NCBI GenBank assembly: GCA_963770535.1
Contig: CAVYPZ010000004.1
Location: forward strand, 1,116,001 to 1,180,000
From: RYN-230 sp963770535
GTDB lineage: Bacteria > Actinomycetota > Actinomycetes > Streptosporangiales > Streptosporangiaceae
DNA: 64,000 nt
Reading direction: 5' to 3'
The first letter of the stretch is position 1; every line of letters begins with the position of its first letter. The notes under the pieces were generated by a model. That model was not told the origin of the DNA. It worked only from the letters and a program-made list of their open reading frames with translations, and did not search any database. This document shows positions 8,880 to 16,725 of this stretch, one piece after another. The translations under genes and the position numbers were made by a program.

Positions 8880-9560
8880 TCAGGGCACGATCCCGTGGTT
8901 GGCGCCCCACAGCTGGTTGGCGGGCTCGCTGCCGGGGTTGCCGTTCAGGTGCTGCAGGATGATCGGCGTGAACAGCTGGTCAGCTGGGTTGCCCAGGATG
9001 GACATCGCGAACGGGTGGACGAAGTCGGTGTCCGACCCGTTGATGATGGGGAAGGCGCTGGCCGAGGATGCATCGACGGTGTCGATGATCCACACCGTGG
9101 TGCCTGGGGCGCTGCACGGCTGCAGGCTCAGGCCCTCGTCCTGGTAGGCGGTGGCGGCCACCGCCGTACACAGCCCGGTGGGGTGGCCGTACGGCGCGTA
9201 CTCGATCTGCACCGCGGGCTCGTTACCGAAATGCTCGTTGACAGCGGCTGAGACCATGCCCTGCGCGTAGAACTGGGACACCTTCACCGTGGCGCCTTGG
9301 GGGACGATCAGGTCCTCGGCGGAGTTCGAGCTGCTGGCCGGGCGCACTTCGGTCGGCACGCCGCGAACGGGGATCCCCAGCAGCACGGTCTCCACGAACC
9401 CGAGGCTCGTCGGAGTTGCGTACTTGGCGCTGTAGACCTCGATGCAGCTCGCGCCGCACTGCGGAGTGGCCGCGCTCGCCGGCACTGCTGCCAGCGTGCC
9501 CAGCCCGCCAGCCAGGCTCAGTACCGCCGTAGCGGCGATCATCTTGCGCCTGATCAGCAT
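8880..9560 (-). CDS. Exported protein of unknown function
   Basis: I chose ATG 9560 because AAAGGAG lies 7 bases upstream; the first ATG of the frame (9584) lacks one. The 226-aa product starts MLIRRKM, followed by a hydrophobic segment and AVPASAATPQC, a standard Sec signal peptide with cleavage after ASA. The mature part has several Cys residues and a C-terminus rich in Asn/Pro. I do not recognise a family. It overlaps the end of the alpha/beta hydrolase gene by 7 bases, so it is translated from the same message as two hydrolases. Confidence 0.7.
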   Translation of the reverse strand: MLIRRKMIAATAVLSLAGGLGTLAAVPASAATPQCGASCIEVYSAKYATPTSLGFVETVLLGIPVRGVPTEVRPASSSNSAEDLIVPQGATVKVSQFYAQGMVSAAVNEHFGNEPAVQIEYAPYGHPTGLCTAVAATAYQDEGLSLQPCSAPGTTVWIIDTVDASSASAFPIINGSDTDFVHPFAMSILGNPADQLFTPIILQHLNGNPGSEPANQLWGANHGIVP

Positions 9561-10507
9561 GATGTGGCTCCTTTCGTGAACCATTCGCGGTACGGGGCCA
9601 GGAACGCAGTCAGCGCCGCCAGGGTCTCCTTGGGAGACTCCTCGGGGGGATGGTGCCCACAGCCCGGGACGACGAGGGTTTGCACGTCGTCAGCGGCGAG
9701 CTTCATCGTGTCCGCGACCTGGCCGCCCAGGCTCTTCTCGCCGCCGATCCCCAGCACCGGCAGGGTCAGCCGCCGGGTCTTGCGCTGCTGGTTTTGGGCG
9801 ATGGTGGCATCGAGCGCGCGGTAGATCGCGAAACTGGCGTGCAGCGCAACGGGATCGGCGGCCAGTGTGCCAATGTAATGCTGGACCGCGTAGTCCGGCA
9901 GTGGGCGGGCGGCCTTGGTGGCGAACTGCCAGCCGAAGTAGACCGTTTCCCGGCCGGTGACGAGCCGGTCGTTGACTGCGGCGAGCCGGTTGAACGCGAA
10001 GTGCCACAGTGCGTTGTTCAGGTGCGCGTTGGCGAACAGGGGCGGGGACGGGGACACGCCGGGCAGGGGAGTCTCGGCGACCGCCAGCCGGTCGACCCGG
10101 TCTGGGTGATCGGCGGCCAGCGCGTAGCCGATCCACATGCCGGTGTCATGGCCTGCCACGGCGAACAGGTCGTGGCCCAGCACGTCCATGAGCGCGGCCA
10201 GGTCGTCGGCCAGCGTGCCGGTGTCATAACCGTCCTCGGGCTTGCCGGACAGCCCGGTGCCGCGCTGGTCGGGCACGATGACCTGGAAGTCACGCGCCAG
10301 CGAGGGCATCATCAGCCGCCAGGCGTACCAGGTCTGGGGCCAGCCGTGAACCAACAGCAGCGGCGGGCCGTCGCCGCCGGTGACCACGTGCTGGCGCAGC
10401 CCGCCGGTGTCGACGTAGCGGCTGGTGAACGTGCTGGTGAACTCGTCCGGCAGATTTGGTGCGCCCGCAACCGAACCGGGGCCCTCTGGGATGTCGGATG
10501 AGGTCAT
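9554..10507 (-). CDS. Alpha/beta hydrolase (epoxide hydrolase/dehalogenase-like)
   Basis: The 317-aa protein has HGWP (54-57), the strand-loop VIVPDQRGTGLS, a nucleophile elbow GHDTG with Asp121, and a C-terminal GCGHHPPEE His motif near 287. An Asp nucleophile rather than Ser points to epoxide hydrolase or haloalkane dehalogenase chemistry. The substrate is unknown. The start at 10507 has a G-rich ribosome site in the 16-base gap to the upstream SnoaL-like gene. Confidence 0.85.
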   Translation of the reverse strand: MTSSDIPEGPGSVAGAPNLPDEFTSTFTSRYVDTGGLRQHVVTGGDGPPLLLVHGWPQTWYAWRLMMPSLARDFQVIVPDQRGTGLSGKPEDGYDTGTLADDLAALMDVLGHDLFAVAGHDTGMWIGYALAADHPDRVDRLAVAETPLPGVSPSPPLFANAHLNNALWHFAFNRLAAVNDRLVTGRETVYFGWQFATKAARPLPDYAVQHYIGTLAADPVALHASFAIYRALDATIAQNQQRKTRRLTLPVLGIGGEKSLGGQVADTMKLAADDVQTLVVPGCGHHPPEESPKETLAALTAFLAPYREWFTKGATSC

Positions 10508-10523
10508 GAGGTTCCCCCTATCT

Positions 10524-10925
10524 TCAGGACTCGCTGGCGACGAAGTGCCCAGCTATTGGGGTGCCGGCGAACTCTTGGCCTAGCAGCCGGGACAAGACCA
10601 GTAGCGTGCTCCGGGGGCGGTAATTGCCCACGATGCGCTGCGCACGCCCGGCTGTGTTGTTCGTGACCAGGGTGATGTTGTGGATCGGCTCGCCACGGAC
10701 TCCTGCGGTGTAGTCCTCGATCCAGCCGTTCTCGCCGTATGGGCCGACGGAGTTGAACTCTTGGTAGTCATACAGCTCGCGGATCGCCATCACCACGGTC
10801 CGCACCGTGTCCGGGCCCTGCACAAAGCCGTCCATCATCGAGCCCTCCAGCGTCACGTCGTCGGCCAGGTTGTTCAGCCACGCTGGGAAGTAATGGGCAA
10901 GATCAACCGTCTCTGGGTTCGTCAT
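10524..10925 (-). CDS. SnoaL/NTF2-like protein
   Basis: The 133-aa reading from ATG 10925 (GGGAGG 6 bases upstream) has the small cone-fold pattern: an N-terminal helix with FPAWLNNLADDVTLEG, then GENGWIEDYTAG and IHNITLVTNNTAGRAQRIVGNYRP strands. Such proteins act as cyclases, isomerases or hydroxylation partners. The first gene of the four-gene hydrolase run. A longer frame reaches 11024 but has no ribosome site. Confidence 0.65.
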   Translation of the reverse strand: MTNPETVDLAHYFPAWLNNLADDVTLEGSMMDGFVQGPDTVRTVVMAIRELYDYQEFNSVGPYGENGWIEDYTAGVRGEPIHNITLVTNNTAGRAQRIVGNYRPRSTLLVLSRLLGQEFAGTPIAGHFVASES

Positions 10926-11478
10926 GGCGCGCCTCCCTCGGCATCCGGGCAGCGGGCCGGATGCCATGTGCGGACCCGCCCACGGTCGCCCACCCAGCGA
11001 GGTCGCCGAACCCGTCATACTCACTGGTCATTTCTGGGCCGTGCGCTGGCCCGCGAAAAGGATCTTGAACTGTTGAACTGCCACGCCCCGTACGGGTAGG
11101 GCAGCAGAAATTACGAGCCGTCCCCCATACAAGGGGAGCGCATCCTGCCGAGCACGCAGACGCTGAGGCACGCACGGGGCCTGGCTAACGCCAATGCGAA
11201 TCGCCGCAGCCACCCGCACCAGCGGGCTCCCCAGGAAACAGAAGCCATTGCCACCCCCGAGGGGCGGACGATCGGAGGCTCCGCTCCCACGACTCGCACT
11301 GTCAGGCGCGCATAGTTGGCAGGGAGGGGTCCGATGAGGGGACTGCGCCTGGCCCGGAGTCGCGCTCAGTAGCCGACCGCGCCGGGGTCGGGTGTGCAGG
11401 GGCCCGCGGGCCATCTTCTCGAACGCGTACTCGATGATGCTATTTGGCGCGGCTGAGGCGGGGGAGAGGAGATCATTT
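10926..11478. other. Non-coding stretch before attachment site B
   Basis: About 550 bases with no convincing gene on either strand; the small frames here lack ribosome sites and family resemblance. The promoter of the SnoaL-hydrolase operon should lie in its left part. Confidence 0.4.
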
Positions 11479-11718
11479 TGAGGGGCACTTTGAGGGGCAG
11501 AATGGTGTTAGCGGGTGTCAGCCTGAGTCAGTCTGAGTTGGCGTGAGTTAGTGTTTGTACAGTTGGCGCAGCTTATGGTGTCGTCGGTAACCGTGCTGGT
11601 GGTTCATGGCATGCAAGAGGTCAGCGGTTCGAGCCCGCTTAGCTCCACCCAGGTCAGACGCAAAATTCGAACGCTAAACTGGTGAGCGTTCGCCCTGTGA
11701 GGGGCATTCTGAGGGGCA
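11479..11718 (+). other. Composite attachment site B (arm-core-arm)
   Basis: TGAGGGGCA pairs occur at 11479/11491 and 11698/11710, both with 12-bp period, on either side of the tRNA-Ala(GGC) 3'-half core at 11608-11647. The left arm with about 120 bases of further sequence is shared with site C. The right arm and following sequence are shared with site A. B therefore carries the right end of one element and the left end of the next, the arrangement of an attP or of a junction between two tandem elements. Confidence 0.65.
11608..11647 (+). repeat. Attachment-site core B: 3' half of tRNA-Ala(GGC)
   Basis: The same 40 bases as at 3024 and 16726. No 5' half of a tRNA lies upstream. Confidence 0.8.
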
Positions 11719-12014
11719 AGATCCGCCGGGAGCTGGTCGTCTGACCAGCGATGACGCAGAGCTTGTATCGCTACCTAGACCGACAGCGCTTTCGCGACGT
11801 TCAAGAGGTCACCAATCGTAGCGTGGGAAGGCGCGGTGCAGGCTGACGGACTCTCACAGTTTCCGTGCTGAGGTGGGGGAGGTGCGCGACGAGTCCGCGG
11901 CCCTGGGTGAACCGACTCGCTGTCCGGGCGGGCGAGCGCAGCGCCAGACTGCGTTGCGGGTTGCGGTATGAGGAACCTGCGCCTGGCCTCGCCATGGCCG
12001 CAGGTGCGCTGGCT
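11719..12014. other. Left-end sequence of an integrative element, with coding remnant
   Basis: Conserved with the sequence right of site A. On the minus strand both copies read a C-terminal coding remnant of the form IGDLLNVAKAL (here about 11785-11820; at site A about 3200-3235). No complete gene is left. Confidence 0.4.
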
Positions 12015-12067
12015 GCGGGTGCACGTCAGATTCGTAGGGGTTCTTGGTTGTGGCTGGTTGTGAGCCT

Positions 12068-12095
12068 ATTCTGAGTGTAGTTAATCACTCAGAAT
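12068..12095. promoter_or_regulatory. Perfect inverted repeat over the ISKra4 start codon
   Basis: ATTCTGAGTG and CACTCAGAAT are exact inverted arms with an 8-base AT-rich loop. The right arm includes the first bases of the ATG at 12094. It could be an operator or a hairpin that limits translation of the transposase. Confidence 0.55.
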
Positions 12096-12540
12096 GGGAG
12101 GCGGCGTGCCGGAGGGTGCTGATGAGCTGGCGGGACTCGAGCGCCGGCGCGAAGAGCTGTACCGGGAGCTTGGCCAGGTCGGGGACTTCCGGCGGGGGTC
12201 GCTGAACGGGGTGCGCCGTAAGTGCGGCAAGCCAGGCTGCGCGTGCGCTGCCCCGGGTCATCCTGGTCACGGGCCGCAGTGGAACCTGACGCGGAAGGTG
12301 GAAGGGCGGACGCGGGCGGTGCACCTGAAGCCGGGACCGGAGCTGGACAAGGCCCGGCGGGAGGTCGCGGAGTACGAGCGGTTCCGGGGCCTGGTCGGGC
12401 AGGTCACGGAGGTGAACGAGGCGATCTGCCAGGCCCGCCCGGCGGTGCCGGGTGAGGCAGGCGGTGATGCCCCTCCCGGGCCGGGAGGGGAAAAGGGGGG
12501 CTCCGGGCGGCCCTCGCGCAGGAGAAAGCCGCCGAGCTAG
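12094..12540 (+). CDS. ISKra4 first frame (DUF6788-like)
   Basis: The 148-aa product has a helical N-terminus (LAGLERRREELYRELGQV), then the motif GSLNGVRRKCGKPGCACA with four Cys positions suited to a metal, and HGPQWNLTRKVEGRTRAVHL. I know this as the DUF6788 region that precedes or forms the start of ISKra4-type transposases. The frame passes A_AAG_GGG at 12492-12498 and ends soon after; a -1 slip there enters the transposase frame. Confidence 0.75.
   Translation: MGGGVPEGADELAGLERRREELYRELGQVGDFRRGSLNGVRRKCGKPGCACAAPGHPGHGPQWNLTRKVEGRTRAVHLKPGPELDKARREVAEYERFRGLVGQVTEVNEAICQARPAVPGEAGGDAPPGPGGEKGGSGRPSRRRKPPS
12492..12498 (+). promoter_or_regulatory. Candidate -1 ribosomal frameshift site
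   Basis: In the first frame the codons read GAA AAG GGG, giving the heptamer A_AAG_GGG in the X_XXY_YYZ phase. A -1 slip leads exactly into the downstream transposase frame, which has no ATG or GTG between its last upstream stop (12465) and GTG 12609. A run of six G follows. Confidence 0.6.
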
Positions 12541-13862
12541 GACGGCTGGCCGGCGAGGCGGCCAGGATCCTGGGCTGCGGCGATGCCGGGCTGGAGGCGG
12601 CGGAGGCGGTGCTCCGGGCCGGGCTGCTGCGGCTGGGCGCGAGCGTGCTGGAGCAGCTGCTGGCCGCCGACCGCGGGCACCGCGGCCCTCGCGTCCCCTG
12701 CGGCCGGGGGCACGAGGCCGTGTTTACCGGGTACCGGGACAAGTCTTTCGACACGGTGCTCGGCCTGGTCACCCTCACGCGCGCCTGGTATCACTGCGCG
12801 GCCTGCGGGCACGGCCACGCGCCTCGTGACGCTGAGCCCGGCGTCACCGGCACGTCGATGTCGCCGGGCCTGGCCGCGATGAACGACCGGGCGGCGGCGG
12901 CCGGACCGTTCGCCAGGGCCGCCGGCCTGCTGGAGGACCTGGCCGGGGTCCGGCTGACCGCCAAGCGGGTCGAGCGGGCCGCCGGGGCCAGCGGCGCCGC
13001 CCTGGCCACCGCCGGACGGGACCACGCCCGGCTCATCACCGCCAGGAAACTGGTGCCGCTCCCGCCCTCGCCGGCACCGGACAAGCTCTATGCCGTCATC
13101 GACGGCACCGGCGTCCCCATGACCTCGAAGGAGACCACCGGGCGGGAGGGAAAAGGCGAAGACGGGCGCGCCCGCACCCGCGAGGTCAAGCTCGCCGTCT
13201 TCTTCACCCAGCACAGGCTGGACAAGGACGGCTACCCGGTCCGCGACCGGGACTCCTCCAGCGTCATCGCCACCTTCGAGCCCGCCGCCGTCTTCGGCGG
13301 CCTCGTGAAAGCCGAGGGCATCCGCCGCGGCGCCGATCATGTCCGCCAGCTCACCATCATCGGCGACGGCGCCGCCTGGATCTGGGGCATCGCCACCGCC
13401 AGGTTCCCCGAAGCCACCCAGATCGTCAACCTGTTCCACGCCCGCGAGCACCTGCACGACCTCGCCCGCAGGCTCGAGTTCATGCTCCTGGACCACAAGG
13501 ACGAATGGCTCGCCGCCCGGCTGGACGACCTCGACTACGGCTACATCGACGGCATCATCAGCGCGACCCGCCAGTACCCCCTCGAAGGCGTCAAGAAAGA
13601 CGAGATCGACACCGCCCTGGGCTACGTCGAGCACAACGCCCCCCGCATGCGCTACCACTGGTTCCGCCAGTGCGGCCTGTTCACCGGCTCCGGTGTCGTC
13701 GAGGCCAGCTGCAAAACCATCGTCGGCCAGCGGCTCAAGCAGTCCGGCATGCACTGGACCGTCAGCGGAGCCGACGCCATCATCGCCCTGCGCTGCCGCG
13801 AGGCCAGCAGCACCTGGGAAGCCATCTGCAACACCCCGCACACTCAGACGCGCACCGCCTGA
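12498..13862 (+). CDS. ISKra4-family transposase (second frame)
   Basis: The frame carries RILGCGDAGLEAAEAVLRAGLL then GTG 12609 and about 417 further residues. Catalytic acid candidates are Asp in AVIDGTGVP, Asp in IIGDGAAWIWG and Glu in GVVEASCK, the DDE pattern of ISKra4 enzymes. A Cys-pair motif (YHCAACGHGH) lies near the start. Helical sequence homologous in feel to other ISKra4 proteins extends upstream of GTG 12609 to the slip site, which supports synthesis as a fusion of about 589 aa with the first frame. The frame is intact to the TGA at 13862, so the element may be active. Confidence 0.85.
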   Translation, partial: GLRAALAQEKAAELGRLAGEAARILGCGDAGLEAAEAVLRAGLLRLGASVLEQLLAADRGHRGPRVPCGRGHEAVFTGYRDKSFDTVLGLVTLTRAWYHCAACGHGHAPRDAEPGVTGTSMSPGLAAMNDRAAAAGPFARAAGLLEDLAGVRLTAKRVERAAGASGAALATAGRDHARLITARKLVPLPPSPAPDKLYAVIDGTGVPMTSKETTGREGKGEDGRARTREVKLAVFFTQHRLDKDGYPVRDRDSSSVIATFEPAAVFGGLVKAEGIRRGADHVRQLTIIGDGAAWIWGIATARFPEATQIVNLFHAREHLHDLARRLEFMLLDHKDEWLAARLDDLDYGYIDGIISATRQYPLEGVKKDEIDTALGYVEHNAPRMRYHWFRQCGLFTGSGVVEASCKTIVGQRLKQSGMHWTVSGADAIIALRCREASSTWEAICNTPHTQTRTA

Positions 13863-13966
13863 CTAGGCACAGCCCGAAGATGATCTTGACTACCTACAAA
13901 TCTGACGTGCACCCGCTGGCTGCGCTGCTGCCCGCAATGGTCGGTGCATGGTGTTACCGTCAGGGC

Positions 13967-14224
13967 ATGGCGTATCCGCTGACTGCGGCCCAGGCGCATC
14001 TGGGGGAACTCGTGGCCGAGACCCGGCAAAGCCACCGCCCCGTCACCATCAGCGAGCACGGCAAGCCGGTTGCTGCGCTGATCAGTATCGACGACCTTGC
14101 CGACCTCGAAGATCGCGCGGCGCTGGCGGCGCACCTGGCGGACAAGGCCGCGGGACGCGGCGGGATCAGCCTCGATGGACTGGACGCTGCGCTCGACCAG
14201 ATGGATGCCGAAACCTTGTCATGA
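13967..14224 (+). CDS. Phd/YefM-type antitoxin
   Basis: The 85-aa protein MAYPLTAAQAHLGELVAETR then PVTISEHGKPVAALIS is the standard Phd/YefM fold: an N-terminal DNA-binding dimer (residues 1-55) with HGKPVAAL as its hallmark, and a C-terminal toxin-binding tail. It lies 51 bases right of the ISKra4 end and overlaps the toxin frame by ATGA. Since the toxin is frameshifted, this is now an orphan antitoxin. Confidence 0.85.
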   Translation: MAYPLTAAQAHLGELVAETRQSHRPVTISEHGKPVAALISIDDLADLEDRAALAAHLADKAAGRGGISLDGLDAALDQMDAETLS

Positions 14225-14473
14225 GCCTGACCGTCGTCTTCCGGCAGACGGCGCTTCGTAACCTCGCCCGTATCCGCAGCGAGGACAAGGACCTGTTCGG
14301 CCAGACACGTCGTGCGATTGCCTTACTGGCCGATCAGCCCTACCCGGAGAACGCGGTCGCGTGGGGCGCGACAGGCGTGTACCGGTTGCACTCAGGCGGC
14401 ATCCGGGGTCCTGTACGAAGTCGATGATGAGGCAGCGACGGTGTACATCATCAACATCGGGGTCATCCGCTGA
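14221..14473 (+). pseudogene. RelE/ParE-type toxin, frameshifted
   Basis: Starting at ATG 14221 the product MSLTVVFRQTALRNLARIRSE... reads well to GVYRLHSGGIR. One extra G in the run at 14405-14408 then throws it out of frame. In the +1 frame the true end follows: VLYEVDDEAATVYIINIGVIR and TGA at 14473, the normal last strands of a RelE fold. The annotated open frame stops early at 14427. Loss of the last strands, where catalytic residues lie, should inactivate it. Confidence 0.8.
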
Positions 14474-14518
14474 ATCTGCGGCCGGCCCAGTAGTGTCGAT
14501 CGGGCGTCGCGGACTGCC

Positions 14519-15689
14519 TGTGCCGTGCCACAACTCGCACGCTGGCTCTGAGCTGCTGTTTTCTGGGCGCGTTACGCAGCCCTTGAGTACTCGCTGATCA
14601 GACCGTTGACGACCTGTCTGCGCTTGATCCGGGCGGTCACGTCAAGCACCTGACCGGGCTCGTGCAGCGGAGGTCTTTGCTCCCGCGACTGATGGGGCCG
14701 ATGCTCGTTGTAATGCCGCGCGTACCCGGCCAGGACTTGCCGGAGGTGTCGTTCACCGTAGATCAGCAGGTGGTCGAGGCACTCGCGCCGTAGCGTCCCC
14801 ACATAGCGCTCCGCAAAGGAGTTCGCCCGGGGCGACCGGACCGGCGTCTGGATGATCCGCACACCATTACTGGCGAACACCTCATCGAATACCGCCGTGA
14901 ACTTGATGTCGCGATCGCGGATCAGGAATTTGAACTGGCCGGCGCGTTCGCCAAGGTCCATGACCAGGTTGCGGGCTGCTGGGCTGTCCAGGCTCCGGTG
15001 GGGCTGGCGGTGACGCCCAGGATGTGCACGCGCCGGGTCTGGATCTCCATCACGAACAAGACGTAAAGGCGATTAAGGAACACGGTGTCAACGTGCAAGA
15101 AGTCGCACGCCAGGATCCCGGACGCCTGGGAGGCCAGGAACTGCCGCCAGGTCGGTGACGCCCGGCGTGTTGCGGGCGTGAGCCCGGCGGCGGCCAGGAT
15201 CCGGCGGATCGTTCCCGCGCCGATGCGATGGCCGAGACCGAGGAGTTCGCCTTGGATGCGCCGGTGCCCCCACCGCGGGTTCTGCCTGGCCAGCAGCTGG
15301 ACCAGTGCGCGGATCTCCTCCGGGATCGGCGGGCGCCCCACGGTGTTGGGGTAGGTCCATTTGTTCTTGATCAGGCGCCGGTGCCAGGCGAGCAGGGTGC
15401 CGGGCGGCACGATCCGGTGCAGGCGAAGGGACCTGGGCAGCAGCCGCGTCATGGCAGCGATCACGGCGCGGTCGGCCCAGTCCGGATTCGGGCCGGTCAC
15501 CTGACGACGCAGGACCGCAACCTCGTGCCGCAACACCAGGATCTCCACGTCCTTCGAGGTGTCGCTGCGCGCGAGGAGCACTACCCAGCCGAACAACCAG
15601 ACCATTAGCAGATAGACGAGGCGAAAGAGCACGAGTGCCGAGAGTAGATGCCCAGGTCAGCTATCGTGCACGAGTTCTGGCACGCCACA
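14519..15689 (-). mobile_element. Rve-type IS with 19-bp inverted ends
   Basis: The left end TGTGCCGTGCCACAACTCG (14519-14537) and the inverted right end (15671-15689) match in 17 of 19 positions. Length 1171 bp. The tips TGT...ACA fit the IS3/IS481 type. Confidence 0.7.
14572..15632 (-). pseudogene. Rve-type transposase, single frameshift
   Basis: The N-terminal 210 residues (MLFRLVYLLMVWLFGWVVLL, LVLRHEVAVLRRQ, WGHRRIQGEL, first Asp in ACDFLHVD) are intact up to GAWTAQQ. A one-base loss near 14975 then shifts the frame. The rest, MDLGERAGQFKFLIRDRD and FAERYVGT with the second Asp and Glu, continues in the next frame to LISEYSRAA. Only one lesion is visible, so the decay is recent. Confidence 0.85.
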
Positions 15690-15712
15690 GGACTTCTGCA
15701 CCCCGCACGCAG

Positions 15713-15925
15713 TTATGGACCGATCCAGGCGATGTCGAAAATTCGGATGATCTCCGCGGTGTCATCGGCGTGGAATGTCAGCAATCCAGATCCGGAGCCG
15801 AACACCGTCATTCTGTAGGCAGGATCATCACCGGGCGGCATCACGGCCGCATCCCAGGGTTCATCCACCAGGGATGTGACACGCTCGACCAGCGCATCGA
15901 ATGCGGCAGCCGGTAAGCCGTTCAA
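15713..15925 (-). CDS. Small ParE/RelE-like protein, candidate toxin
   Basis: The 70-aa protein has an N-terminal helix FDALVERVTSLVDEPWDA, then YRMTVFGSGSGLLTFHADD and EIIRIFDIAWIG. The spacing of a helix followed by three strands ending in a hydrophobic I.I..I.W pattern resembles the second half of ParE/RelE toxins. It follows the DUF6247 gene by 38 bases on the same strand. I do not see the usual basic catalytic residues, so the toxin role is a guess from fold pattern and context. Confidence 0.55.
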   Translation of the reverse strand: MNGLPAAAFDALVERVTSLVDEPWDAAVMPPGDDPAYRMTVFGSGSGLLTFHADDTAEIIRIFDIAWIGP

Positions 15926-15963
15926 CTGGATGAGTGCGGCGCCCTCGAATCAGACGTTGTAGC

Positions 15964-16272
15964 TCACCGGGGGTTGGGCCAGCCGGGCACGATCTCCTCG
16001 ATCGGCACCGACCCCTCCAGGCTGCCGCTGCGGACGGCTTCCTGCACAGCTGCCAGGCGCGCGGTGAACCCGGAGTCGGACTGGGCCATGGCGGTCAGCC
16101 GCCACAGCCGCAGCACGTCATGCAGCTGCCGGTACCCGCCGACCTGCCGTGCTGCCAGGGCAGCCGCCGCGTAATACTCCCGCAGGAACTGATCATGGAA
16201 TCGGGCAGGGAGCACGCGCAGGATCTCGACCGGGTCATCCGGGTCAACCTCATGCACCGGCTCGGCGCTCAT
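15964..16272 (-). CDS. DUF6247 family protein, candidate antitoxin
   Basis: From ATG 16272 the 102-aa protein reads DPDDPVEILRVLPARFHDQFLREY, YRQLHDVLRLWRL and VPIEEIVPGW, which I recognise as the small actinobacterial DUF6247 family of unknown function. It is all-helical and mildly acidic. The pairing with a small ParE-like gene, and the location among several toxin-antitoxin loci, suggest an antitoxin. Start choice: the longer frame to 16410 runs into a dispersed repeat (16289-16389) and is not credible. Confidence 0.7.
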   Translation of the reverse strand: MSAEPVHEVDPDDPVEILRVLPARFHDQFLREYYAAAALAARQVGGYRQLHDVLRLWRLTAMAQSDSGFTARLAAVQEAVRSGSLEGSVPIEEIVPGWPNPR

Positions 16273-16288
16273 ACCAACGCAGGCTACC

Positions 16289-16389
16289 AGGCAGGCGGCA
16301 GCCAGCGGTTGATGCTCACAGCCGGCCTCCCGGGCATCGGAGGAGGTCGCAGGAACCCGGCCTTGAAGATGGATTCCAGCACCGTTCAG
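16289..16389 (+). repeat. About 100-bp dispersed repeat, copy 1
   Basis: Direct copy of 53189-53291 with roughly ten differences. On the minus strand both copies read VLES[IL]F[KE]AGFLRP, so it may be a fragment of a mobile gene I cannot name. Confidence 0.65.
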
Positions 16390-16595
16390 CGCCACCCGAG
16401 TGCTTCCCACATTCGCTGCCTACCGCTCGATCTGGTCGTTCGCTGGTTGCCGATGAGCCCGCCGTGTGATCACTCTAAGTAGTTGATGGATGGGGAGTCC
16501 CGTCCCTGGTCATGCTCCTGCCCGAGTAGCCGAATGTCCGTTCGGCCACGGTTGATCATGCGGCCGGGTGTCCGGCGGCCTCAGCGAGATCATCT

Positions 16596-16616
16596 TGAGG
16601 GGCACTATGAGGGGCA
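16596..16616 (+). repeat. Arm-type direct repeat pair (site C, left arm)
   Basis: TGAGGGGCA at 16596 and 16608, period 12 bp, with the following 110 bases closely matching the left flank of core B. Confidence 0.55.
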
Positions 16617-16725
16617 GAATGGTGTCCGCGAGCGTCAGCCTGAGTCAGGCTCAGCTCGCGTGAGTTAGTGTTTGCGCTGTTGGCGCAGCGTATGGCGTCG
16701 CCGGTAACCGTGCTGGTGGTTCACA

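Larger units (their letters stand above)
12015..13916 (+). mobile_element. ISKra4-family insertion sequence
   Basis: Inverted ends begin GCGGGTGCACGTCAGATT on both sides (12015 onward and, inverted, ending 13916), matching in 23 of 24 positions. The five bases TGGCT stand on each outer side and are a candidate target duplication. Inside lie a DUF6788-like first frame and an ISKra4 transposase frame. About 1.9 kb, apparently complete. Confidence 0.8.

Noticed and set aside
11028..11414. 128-aa minus-strand frame as a gene
   Set aside because: No ribosome site, no family resemblance, mixed composition; left as non-coding.
12537..13841. 434-aa minus-strand frame
   Set aside because: It is the antisense shadow of the ISKra4 transposase, Gly/Val/Asp-rich and without family resemblance.
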